Under the pieces are notes generated by a model. That model searched no databases, was not told where the DNA came from, and saw only the letters and a program-made list of their open reading frames with translations. A stretch of 31,958 nt of DNA, from the NCBI GenBank assembly GCA_033557685.1, contig JAWQRN010000298.1, forward strand, positions 1 through 31,958, in the 5' to 3' direction. This document shows positions 10,201 to 18,923 of the stretch, in pieces (the first letter of the stretch is position 1; each line of letters starts with the position of its first letter). The DNA comes from Sperchopsis tessellata (taxonomy: Eukaryota; Arthropoda; Insecta; Coleoptera; Hydrophilidae). The position numbers and the translations under genes were made by a program.

Positions 10201-11405
10201 TTGACCCAAGCTGAGATGAACGACTTGAAAAGAGATGTGTGCTGATTCTAAGAATATGCTGAGTTCCTAGGGTTACACCATCGCGAAAATAGACTTTTAG
10301 CAACAGGAACAACATTATATTGGCATCGCACTCGTGAAGAAGAGTTCCGACAATATTTCAAAAAGGATGAACACGCTAATCTGGTTTAATATCACATCAG
10401 CAGTCTCACTGAAGCTTTGGGTATAACGTATGCCCCCACAGAATGGCGGCTCTTCATAGATTTGTCAAGTAGAAGTTTGAAAGTGGGTCATTCGGTTCAG
10501 ATGTTTGAAATGTATAGTAACATGGAACGTTTGCTAACTGCTATGAACTATAAACATCATAATTGGAGGATTGTCGGAAAACAAAAGGTATGTTATTTCA
10601 GCATTATTTAAATTGTACTTGCTCTATGTTATAAAATACATATATAGCTAGCTAACAGTTTATGTAATTATAGGTTGTGTTCTTAGTGCGGGGTCTACAA
10701 GACAGCTACACTAAATACCCCTATTTGCTATGCCTGTGGAGCAGACAAGGACCTCTATGTCAAACGCGTCTATGAAGCAAGACTTAGTCTCTCACAGGCT
10801 CTCCTGAATCCTCAGAAAATTATAATTCAAACTTGATCTAATGAAAAATTTTGTCAAGGCTCTCAACAAAGAAAGTGGAGCTTTTGCTTTCCACGCGTCA
10901 GTGAGGCCAAACTAAACGCAGGTATTTTTGACGGCCATCAGATCAGAGCTTATGAAAAATGCTAAATTTGATGATAGTGTGGAAGAAGTGGCAAAAAGAC
11001 CTGGTTTTTAAGTTCATAATCAAGATTTTTCTGGATAACTATAGGAGCTCAGAGTATGAATATGTTGAGGAACCCCGGACCGGAGCTTCGAGGCTCTTGG
11101 TACACGTAAATCCATAAAGAGGCATTTTCTCAATTCGCATTTAGATTACTTTTTTGATAACTGTGGTAATTACAGCGAGGAGCAAGGTGAGCGCTTTCAT
11201 CAAGATATTAGAGTGATAGAAGATAGTTACCAGGATCATTTTGATATAATCATGTTTGCAGACATTGCTGGTGCCTCAAAAGAGATGATACTGATGCAAA
11301 ACATTCTCGAAAGTCCTTGAATAGTCCTTTTTTCTACAATAATGGTGTTCCCGCGCCATTTCATATATATACTTTGCACTTACGCAGGTCTAAGTATGCT
11401 CTATG
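10201..11405 (+). pseudogene. Broken gene of an uncharacterised multicopy arthropod protein family, with one intron
   Basis: The frame starts LTQAEMNDLKRDVC, has two early stops, then runs AEFLGLHHRENRLLATGTTL, YWHRTREEEFRQYF, one stop, and ITYAPTEWRLFIDLSSRSLK, VGHSVQMFEMYSNMERLL, HHNWRIVGKQK. A GT-AG intron (10588-10673) follows, and the frame resumes VVFLVRGLQDSYTKYPYLLC, LW. After several frameshifts come DLMKNFVKALNKESGAF, RHFLNSHLDYFFDNCG, NYSEEQGERFHQDIRVIE and, in another frame, LKRDDTDAKHSRKSLNSPFF to a stop near 11405. From memory these blocks, in this order, belong to a protein repeated many times in arthropod genomes and annotated only as uncharacterised. About 14 residues after SLK appear deleted in frame, as does a central segment near 10740-10800. 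Function is unknown; its place between inverted repeats suggests a transposon protein. Confidence 0.7.
10588..10673 (+). other. 86-bp GT-AG intron in the broken TIR-element gene
   Basis: The coding frame K-Q-K ends exactly before GTATGT at 10588 and resumes V-V-F-L exactly after TTATAG at 10673 (phase 0). A branch-point-like GCTAAC sits at 10651-10656, 18 bases before the acceptor AG. Without removal the protein frame would run into stops. The retained intron means this copy was not made by reverse transcription of a spliced mRNA. Confidence 0.65.
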
Positions 11406-11518
11406 ACAAAATACATCATAGTTTCATAACTCTTATATGCTTTATTTTCATAATATCAATTTTCTAAAAATCGAGGTACTAAGAATGCCTGACCTAATTG
11501 AGCAAAATGGGTTATATT
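11385..11518. repeat. Right terminal inverted repeat of the 9783-11518 element
   Basis: Reverse-complemented it reads AATATAACCCATTTTGC, TACCTCGATTTTTAGAAA and AGTTATGAAACTATGATGT in the order found in the left repeat. The stop codon of the enclosed gene lies at its inner margin, so coding and repeat nearly touch. Confidence 0.75.
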
Positions 11519-12779
11519 ACGGTCTGTATTAATTTAAAAAGAAAGTACATGTATATAATACAATATAAATGTTGAGACACACTCTACAAGTTATCGGAGT
11601 AAAGTTAAATAGAAACAGCGAAATAAATTTTATTGATCTGGCAGTTTTTTTAAAAAACAAATTTGTTTATTTAAACCATACAATCGCTTTTGTATCATAG
11701 TATAATTTTAGGTAAAACAGAATGGAGAAAGTTGCAATTGCCGACATGTTGACACAATTGTGTGCACATCAATATTTTTTTGCGTAGCATGTCACTGTAA
11801 AACAGTAAAATCAAAAAGTCGATCTGAAAGCTATTCAAGTGTAAATGGATTTGTTACTAGTTTTTTTTTTTAGTCCGGGATCGATATTTAATTTTAAGAA
11901 ACATCCCATAGAATCGGTCTGGCTCACGGACGTGCCATATATCCAAAAGCACAACTGGGATACATCAGAGTTTCAGAGATTAAAGAATATCCGTTAATCA
12001 GCTTAACTAACGGTGGGAGCCTAATTTCCTGAACGTTATACTACTTTCAATCAGGCCAAATTGAACTTTTAAATCTCGGTTATCAGCAGCCATGCGCCAT
12101 CTATTTCAACGCGAACTAAATACGGTAGAAGAATGAATAGGTCCCGGCACAATTGCTTCCATAAAATGGCCATTTTAATTTAAATGGAATAGTGTCCATT
12201 CTGTCCGAATATAGCCATGTCAAGTAGGATTTTCTAATAATAATGCAAAAATTTACCTGCAAAAAGAAAAAGCTGTTTCAAATTTAATACGGGTTATGGT
12301 GAAAATCTGGGAATTGAATCTGATCTTAAAAATATTTCTAAATACTGTATTTGAAAAGAAAATACAAACGCACAATTTGTTTAATAAATCTTTAAAAAAC
12401 TCTTAATTTACTGCAATTATTATGTGAATTGCCTTTTCCTTTAAGTATATGGCCGTATCCTGTGGAAATGATAATGGTAAATTATTTATACATTTAACTG
12501 AACTACCAACGAAATGAATACACTAACTTATAAATGTATAACAACACTTAATAGTAACACAAGTGTGAGTGATACTTCCAGTATTTGATCACCACTTATG
12601 CAGGGCGAGTATTAAACTTAACAGTTTTTTTCTTATAAACATGATAAGTGGCACCTAGTTAATGTCACTGATTAACGTCAGATCATATTGAAAATTCAGT
12701 CAATCGTTTTCTATACTACGACTATTTAATTTTTTATATGAGAAAGACTCAGCGCAATACCTTCATATAAGGATAGCAC
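11519..12779. other. Spacer without a recognised gene
   Basis: No open frame of note and no family match on either strand. The segment 11930-12180 is slightly less AT-rich than its flanks, but its frames are short. It separates the TIR element from LTR copy B. Confidence 0.5.
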
Positions 12780-13190
12780 AAAATTAACTCCGATTGAAAC
12801 ACTCTGTCAATTAATTTAACCCCATGTGAGCAAGTGAAAATTATTAAGTGCTATATTGTTTCTTAGGCACTTTGTTGTGTGTACATATTTTTATACCTTC
12901 TCCGGAAGCAGTTGATGATCTAATCCTTTATTAATCCACAACCCGAACACTAAATCCTATATTTTATCGCTTCCAGAGAAGAAACCAACTTAGAGCAGAA
13001 CAAGGCATATATAAAAGTAGAAAAATATTGTATTTTTGCTAAAGCACAATTATTTTCTTTTTCATTTTAAATTAGATACATGTAACGAGCTTGAAATATA
13101 CGTTCACTTTATAAACAATGTTTTGTCCTTCTTAAGTGAGCATATACAGTTCGCATTATTTGTACGAATTTTGGTCCCACGAGTATATAA
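12780..13190 (+). mobile_element. LTR retrotransposon long terminal repeat, copy B (partial)
   Basis: It shares with copies A and C, in order: TAACTCCGATTGA (12786), CCCCATGTGAGCA (12821), AATCCACAACCCGAACAC (12934), TATCGCTTCCAGAGA (12965), AGATACATGTAACGAGCTTG (13074), a terminal AATTTTGGTCCCACGAG (13167) and the TGG primer-site start. The 5' part before about 12780 is too diverged to align by eye. No gag or pol follows; a mariner relic starts about 290 bp downstream. Confidence 0.62.
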
Positions 13191-13479
13191 ACATTTGTCC
13201 TTGAAACTGAATAACATGTAACGCCAATTAAAACCAGTTACCATTAAAATAGTATATAAATATAAAAATATTGGGAAATAACTTTGCTTGCTTGATAATT
13301 TGTAGAGTTTCTATTGGTAAATTGTCTTCAGTTTATGAATGAACTCTGGAACTTTAATTCAACTCAATTTGGCTCATGAATAGTAAATATATCACAGTTC
13401 TTGTCCACCTTTTTCCTTCAGAATCTATTTTTATTTTCTATGATATATTATAAACTGATAGTCCCTATGTTAACAATAG

Positions 13480-14323
13480 TCCAAAATAGATGTACATACA
13501 TTGTGCTTGATAATCACCATACCAGCTTGAGAGAGATTGCACGCGACCCTAGTTCGATTCTAGTGGACATTTTGGGCATGAGACGCGTCGCAGCACGACT
13601 TCTTCCAAAAGAGCTGAATTTTCTTCAGAAACGGTACCGTAAATAACTGACCCAACTTTCATGGAACGCATCATTACTGGTGACGAAATATGAGTATACG
13701 AGTTTGACATGCAAACAAGCCAGCAGGCATCGGAATGGAGAACGAAAGACGAGCTAAAACCGAAAATACCGCGCCAAAGCCGCTTGAAAGTCAAGGTGCT
13801 GCTGATTGTTTTCTTCGATATTCGCGGTCTGGTGCATCACGAATTCGTTCAAAATGGACAGACGGTGAATATAGAATATTATTTAGGCGTAATGAGTGAA
13901 AAATCCGCCAAAAGCGGCCGATGTTATGGAAGGACAATTCGTGGATTCATCATGATGATAATGCACCTTCTCATCGAGCCACTATTAAGACCAAGTTTAA
14001 AACCAAAAATTCAACAAATGTCATCGACCAACCACCGTATCGCCTGATATGGCTCCGTGCGTCTTCTTTTTATTTCCCAAACTCAAATTGCCATTACGTG
14101 GTACTCGTTTTGAGTCGATTGAAGCCATCAAAGAAAATTCGTTGAAGGAACTGAATGTTATATCGGAAAGCGCCTATAAAAAATGTTTCAAAAATTGGAA
14201 AAAACGATGGCAGATGTGTGTTGTATCTAATGGGGCCTACTTTGAAGGCGACAGAATGAATTTTGATGATTGCATGGAAAATCTGTGTTTTATTTAACAA
14301 CTCCCAGTACTTTTTGGACTGTA
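13480..14323 (+). pseudogene. irritans-like mariner transposase relic (DD34D family)
   Basis: In three successive frames the transposase reads TSLREIARD, ILVDILGMRRVAARLLPKEL, NFLQKRYRK; ITGDEI-stop-VYEFDMQTSQQASEW; PRQSRLKVKVLLIVFFDIRG, LVHHEFVQNGQTVN, EYYLGVM; LWKDNSW, HDDNAPSHRATI; MAPCVFFLFPKLKLPLRGTR and KKCFKNWKKRWQMCVVSNGA, YFEGD. Catalytic positions: first Asp kept (GAC 13682-13684, followed by TGA where W is normal); second Asp kept (GAT 13957-13959); third Asp replaced by Val (GTC 14061-14063). The 104-nt gap between second and third fits DD34D minus one base. The DNA-binding N-terminus is missing. CCCAGTACTTTTTGGACTG at 14303-14321 followed by TA is a likely 3' inverted repeat. A weak partner, AGTCCAAAA, occurs at about 13478-13486. 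A full element is about 1.3 kb, so about a third is lost. Confidence 0.9.
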
Positions 14324-14454
14324 TGTACTTAATTTTTAGAATTCGAAACAGAAATTATGTTTCTCATGTGTTCAGATGTATAAAATATTTAATATAGAAT
14401 TAATATGTAGAGAAGAAAATTGCATATGTCAATTTTTTTTTCTACAGATACCCA

Positions 14455-14900
14455 AACAATGCTCTATAAAGAGGCGGTAGATCTTCATGCAAGTTCAAAT
14501 GGTTAAGATCATCTTAGGAGATTTTAATGCAACGAAGGAGAAAAACAACCAGGAAATCAGGTAGGTCCATTTAATTTTGGAAGAAAAAATAAACGAGACA
14601 ACAGACTTTTAGAATTTTCAGAATCAAAGATTTTAGTATATAACAAACATCACGTTTGTTAAAAAGCATCGTTCCTCTAGAGCTGTCAAGGTCTTAACAA
14701 CACTAGTAATGAGATTACCTACATACTCACTGAAGGAAAGGTTGATGTTCTAGATGACTAAAGAGATACCGACAATTTGCGTCGAGTAATAAAAGTGTCA
14801 TGAAACTGCCAATTGTAAAAATGATTCGAAAAATTCCGGTGAGACTACGACCCTACAAAAACAGCGTAAACTATTAATAGGTTATTTTAAGACAAGAAGG
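14455..14900 (+). pseudogene. RTE-like LINE, endonuclease domain fragment
   Basis: Frames read VKIILGDFNATKEK (endonuclease GDFNA box, about 14502-14540), then FNFGRKNKR, and after decay SNEITYILTEGKVDVLDD, where the usual motif is NEIDYIL. The end, MKLPIVKM, RKIPVRLRPYKNSVNY, is a degraded domain end and linker. AP-endonuclease-like domains of this layout precede the RT in RTE-like LINEs. The matching RT pieces lie at 15683-16101 and 16473-16680, so this looks like the front of one split element. Confidence 0.72.
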
Positions 14901-14929
14901 CCCAAATATAGAGTATGTAGAACTTTCAA

Positions 14930-15639
14930 AGTGCATAAAAAAGCGAATATATAATATTCATGCACCTTAGTGTTGTGTAGATAGCATAAGTTTCTAAAGC
15001 TTAACCCACTTTATCTGAGACCTACAATTCGTAAGATGATGTCTCTTATAGATGCTGCTTACAGAATGACTATCAGAAATGATAGAGGCTCTTGGAATTA
15101 TTACAAATCCTTGAGAAATCTCGTAACTTTAGTCTCGTAAGTCCGTAGAGAGAAAATAATTTACTTTGAGCACATGCTCTTACTAATACAGGTGATTCTA
15201 GAGTGATTTGGAGAGAGATCCGGCGTCTTGACATCCAACCCGCTACTGTTTCTGCTTTACCTTCTCAATTGAATGATCCTGTTATCTTAAATGCTCATTT
15301 TGTTAATGTTCCTATGGTTTGTAATGTTTCTAATGACCTGTTTTCATTTTATTATTTTAATAGAAGGGAAGGTACAGATGTGGAATTTTCATCTTTGATC
15401 TGTTTTTTTATGGGGAATGTTGAGAAAGTGCTGTTTTTCTCGTATTAAAACTTTATTGGTTCAGATTCAATTTACTCGAGAATGTTACAATTAAGTTGTC
15501 CTGTTAGCCTACCTTTAGTGACCTATATTTTCTGCATGGTGTATTTCCTATAATTTGGAAAGAAACACACGTTATTCCAATTCCCAAATCGAAATCTTGT
15601 TCTGCGTTGAAAGATATTCGGTCAATTATTATTTTATCT

Positions 15640-15640
<1 letters not shown>
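14930..15640 (+). pseudogene. jockey-like LINE fragment (endonuclease-RT linker), copy 1
   Basis: It aligns with copy 2 on the other strand (22040-24740). Shared pieces: NYYKSLRNLVTL (15100), then an open frame of 81 codons (15203-15448) beginning IWREIRRLDIQPATVSALPS and containing PVILNAHFVNVPMVCNVSND and RREGTDVEFSSL. GVFPIIWKETHVIPIPKS and CSALKDIRSII (about 15538-15630) follow. The fragment ends in a (TA)n tract. RT catalytic motifs are absent. It sits between two halves of an RTE-like LINE, which suggests nested insertion. Confidence 0.75.

Positions 15641-15641
<1 letters not shown>

Positions 15642-15680
<39 letters not shown>
15642..15680. repeat. (TA)n microsatellite
   Basis: An uninterrupted TA run of about 17 units lies exactly between the end of the jockey-like fragment and the resumed RTE-like RT. 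It may be the tail or target of the insertion, expanded by slippage. Confidence 0.95.
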
Positions 15681-15682
15681 GC

Positions 15683-16101
15683 TCAGGCTACGGAACTAAT
15701 GATCATCTACAATGTCTTAAGAATCTGATCGAGAAATCGCCCCTGAGCCCTTATATTCGTAGACTTTCATAAGGCATTTGACATTGTGGAACTAGCTGCA
15801 GTCACGCAGGGGGGGACACTATGTCACCAAAGCTGTTCATAGACGTCCTGGAATAGGTATTTAAAAACTGGACTGGAAAAATAAGAGGATTAACATTGAC
15901 GGACAAAAACGTAGCCACCTCCGATTTGCGGATAATATTGTTCTTATATCAGACAACCTAGTAGAAACCAAAGAGATGCTACAATAGCTTCACCGTACGG
16001 CACAAATGGTTGGGTTAAAGATCAACTATGGGAAACCTAAAATGATGACCAACATTTTCTCCAGTGAACAAATAAAGATTGAAGAAACACCCATCGAAAG
16101 A
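15683..16101 (+). pseudogene. RTE-like LINE, reverse transcriptase fragment
   Basis: Pieces in order: SGYGTNDHLQCLKNLIEKSP (15683-15742), then the palm motif remnant RRLS-stop-GI near 15770, QGDTMSPKLFIDVLE (15805-15855), HLRFADNIVLISDNLVETKE (15916-15975), MVGLKINYGKPKMM-like thumb text (16008-16045) and IKIEETPIER (16072-16101). The catalytic box FADD has become FADN. It breaks off in mid-domain at 16101, where an inverted-repeat insert begins, and the C-terminus resumes at about 16473. Confidence 0.82.
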
Positions 16102-16472
16102 AGAATTTGTTGCTTTCTTGGTCGTACATGAAAGCATTATTTTAATATTTGATAAATCAAAGGCCAAGTAAATTGCAGTGGACACATGTTTCTGTCATTA
16201 AGCCTTTATCAGCACTGCACTTGTTAGTAGTTAGCTGTATTCCACGTACGAATACATGTTTCATTCCTTGTATATATGCTTTGAGATCGTGAGTGAGCAT
16301 ATTATGAGAGGTGTAGTATTGTTTCAATGTTGCAATTGAATAATCGTTACGCTAATTATATATTAATCTACACAAAATTTCCATTTTATCATTAGAATAA
16401 GAATTCATGTACGGCCAAGGAAGCAACGAATTCTTATTCTAATTCGAAAATGGCAATTTTGTGTAGATTAAT
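16102..16472. mobile_element. Inverted-repeat insert inside the RTE-like LINE
   Basis: Two sets of inverted repeats are visible. 16102-16131 pairs with 16405-16434 (27 of 30 bases). 16362-16406 pairs with 16428-16472 (about 39 of 45 bases) around a 21-nt loop that itself holds most of the first repeat. No coding sequence is present. The insert splits the LINE between PIER and IKERILRLKWRWAGHVARFS; about 100 codons of LINE are missing at this point. The minus strand contains CTGATAA ... GAAAC at 16212-16188 (see findings). Confidence 0.65.
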
Positions 16473-16680
16473 ATCAAAGAACGGATCTTAAGATTAAAAT
16501 GGAGATGAGCGGGACACGTCGCAAGGTTTAGTGATGACAGATGGTCACAGAGACTGCTGGGAATGGAGACCATTGGATAGCAAACGTTCAGGATAGAAAC
16601 AAATGGAAACGTATGGAGGAGGCCTACTCGCAGCTATGTGCAACAAACCAAAGCTGAAAAAGAAGAAGAAGAACAAGAAG
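16473..16680 (+). pseudogene. RTE-like LINE, C-terminal end and GAA-rich tail
   Basis: The frame IKERILRLKWRWAGHVARFS DDRWSQRLL is the conserved C-terminal 'WxGHVxR' region of these LINEs. A frameshift later comes VQDRNKWKRMEEAYSQLCAT and a stop. An AAG/GAA-rich run at 16655-16682 may be the retrotransposition tail. It is the natural continuation of 15683-16101. Confidence 0.8.
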
Positions 16681-16689
16681 TAATTTCTA

Positions 16690-18405
16690 TATGTATTTGT
16701 GGTTAGGAATGTTTTGCTTTGCTTAACTTACAAAATTAATGGTCATTTTGTTTTTGTATTAAAGTAATGCAACTTATGTTAAGATATATGTAAATCAATG
16801 TGGCCCATCTTCGGATAAATTGTTCATGAAATGTGTACAACAGATTCTAAGCGGACACCAATGATATGTTTGTTTAGTATCTTTACATTCATTTCGCATA
16901 GACATTAACATTATTTATCCATTTAAATATTAATTGTTCAAAATCTTTACTCGGTCATTTGTAAAGATATTTATCATTGTTTTATGAATATAGCAACTTT
17001 TAACATAGTTGTTTTATTTTTTAATTATGACTGCCTATAATATCGTTATTAATACTAAATTACAAATTTGATATGTTTTTGTAAGGCAAGTTTATTGATT
17101 TAATATGGTATGTATATAAGTTGAATAATATAGATAAATATAACATTTTGAATATTTTGCAACCCGAAAATTCCATGGAAAATACGTAGTTTAAATCATC
17201 ACAAGTTTCAAAGAAATTATATTTATATGAAACACAATAATACGAAATGTGTCTAATTAAACCATAAAACCGTAAAGTATATCAAAACCTAATGAGTTTT
17301 GTCAAAATTTGGCACACTATTTTTAGTAACATCGTATACTTATAGATTGTCTAAAAAATAATCAACTTACACAGAACGTGTGAAGCTAGATTTTATAGAA
17401 TAGCCCAGAAAGCATAATTAGTTAGTATAACATATAAAGAAAATACTTGCATTTTTATACATTTTTTGCATTTTTCATCCTCATTTACAAGAATTAGATA
17501 ACTAATATAATCACTAGACTGCCATGTTTGTATTCACAAATGCTCAAAAGTCAAGCACCAAACTAATTCTATGTTAAATGAGGCACATATACAGGGACTT
17601 TGCCGGCAGCCTTTTAATTTAATATAATTATGAAACTTATATAACAATTCATGCATTATTGTTTCGATAATTTGTAATCACATTTAGTTGCTATAGTCAA
17701 TAAATGTGATTATCTAACTCAGGCTAACACTATAGGATATGTATGGCTGCAATACTCAATTAATATAACTAAAATTCCATTGTTGTAATCCAATTTAGCG
17801 CTAATTCCAAACCATTAAACAATTTCACTTAACGTCAAACGCAATTTTCTTCATTGAGTATTTCAATAGTTACTTGAACAATACGGATACAATTATGTTT
17901 ATGAAATTTACATAGTTAACTACCTTGTACGTCAACACATGTGTCCAAACAAAAACATATTATTAGAGTTTCTCGTAACTGAAAAGTTTGACGTCAATAT
18001 TATTCCTGCATCGCTGGCATTTTAATCCAATCCGCGGAGAATACTTATATAAATTGTTATTTTAGCTACATTTTCATGAAAATCTACCACTGACTGTTAA
18101 CAATTATAACTGAAAAGACTTCAGCTTTAACTTTGTTTAAACTTGATATTGAAAATACGGCGGTTTGATATGTTATATTAATAGGTAATTATCAACCTTT
18201 GCTGCTACAATTTCCTCGGATATTCATATTTTGTTATCCCTGAAACTGATGATGCCTATATGACGAAACCATAATTTGCTACAACAAATGCAAAACAACA
18301 TATATGTGCTAATCTTAAAATTTTAAAGAATATGCAACTTCAATAAATAAAATAAGACTCTATATAAACGTATCCCGTATGATAAAGATGTTATAAAAGT
18401 TGGAC
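16690..18405. other. Long AT-rich spacer with no recognised gene
   Basis: No open frame or terminal repeat is recognised. The one structured motif is the hammerhead-like core at 18246-18269, described separately. Confidence 0.5.
18246..18269 (+). ncRNA. Possible hammerhead-ribozyme core (CTGATGA ... GAAAC)
   Basis: CTGATGA at 18246-18252 and GAAAC at 18265-18269 are the two invariant hammerhead core strands in the right order, 12 nt apart. The 12-nt spacer (TGCCTATATGAC) does not form a good helix II, and I could not place helices I and III with confidence. It may be a decayed retroelement ribozyme or coincidence. Confidence 0.25.
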
Positions 18406-18923
18406 ATAATGTTACTATTTTACTGGGTTCGATTTAAACTATTTGTCAAATTAAACTTTTTTTATTTTGTATCAGTTACTTACAGATTTATTTACACATT
18501 TAACACAACATTTTATTTAAAAACACTTATTCAGTACATTAACTAACCTTTTATTTTCAAACACTAACAATTTACATTTAATATTTCATATATATCACCG
18601 GAGCACTTCTTCTGTACTGACTTAAACGGAAATCACTTGTGAACTCTTTTCCCATCGGATGCCCGTTCCTTTTATAGCCAGCTGGCTGGTTTGCAGTCGG
18701 AAACCGTTATGATTTTCTTTTATTTTTTTAACAGAATGACGAGTATGTGGCCGCATACTAAATTCTAATAAATCTGGCTAGCTGCATATATAAATTCTAA
18801 GAAATCTAGCCACCTGCGCAAAACTAGATTCTTCGAATTTCTCTAATAACGGTTATCTTAAAACATTTACACTGTTACTAACTCGATTTCGGATCTCAAG
18901 GTGGCAATATTTTGTAACAATAA
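18406..18923 (-). mobile_element. Solo LTR with 4-bp target duplications (gypsy-like)
   Basis: The 510-bp unit 18410-18919 begins TGTTAC and ends GTAACA, a perfect 6-bp inverted terminus. Both sides are flanked by ATAA (18406-18409 and 18920-18923). A 4-bp duplication suits Ty3/gypsy insertion. Orientation is minus: GCTATAAAAGG (18678-18668) is a strong TATA box placing transcription start near 18640, and AATAAA (18555-18550) lies downstream. The U3 part holds a 32-bp direct repeat (18761-18792, 18793-18823). No gag or pol lies beside it, so it is a recombinant solo LTR. It is unrelated by eye to LTR copies A-C. Confidence 0.82.
18668..18678 (-). promoter_or_regulatory. TATA box of the solo LTR
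   Basis: GCTATAAAAGG on the minus strand, in the middle of the LTR and followed about 120 bases later by AATAAA, is the U3-R layout expected of an LTR promoter. Upstream in U3, TTCTTAGAA (minus strand, around 18795-18803) matches the TTCNNNGAA palindrome bound by STAT-type or heat-shock factors. This is a pattern match only. Confidence 0.6.

Larger units (their letters stand above)
9783..11518 (+). mobile_element. TIR-bounded element carrying an uncharacterised arthropod repeat protein
   Basis: Two inverted repeats of about 130 bp (9783-9920 and 11385-11518) enclose a single broken gene (10201-11405). A short element of 1.74 kb with long terminal inverted repeats and one gene has the architecture of a DNA transposon. 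I cannot assign the encoded protein to a named transposase superfamily. No target duplication is recognised and the internal gene is interrupted, so this copy is inactive. Confidence 0.6.

Noticed and set aside
13549..13794. 81-codon minus-strand frame
   Set aside because: Antisense of the mariner transposase.
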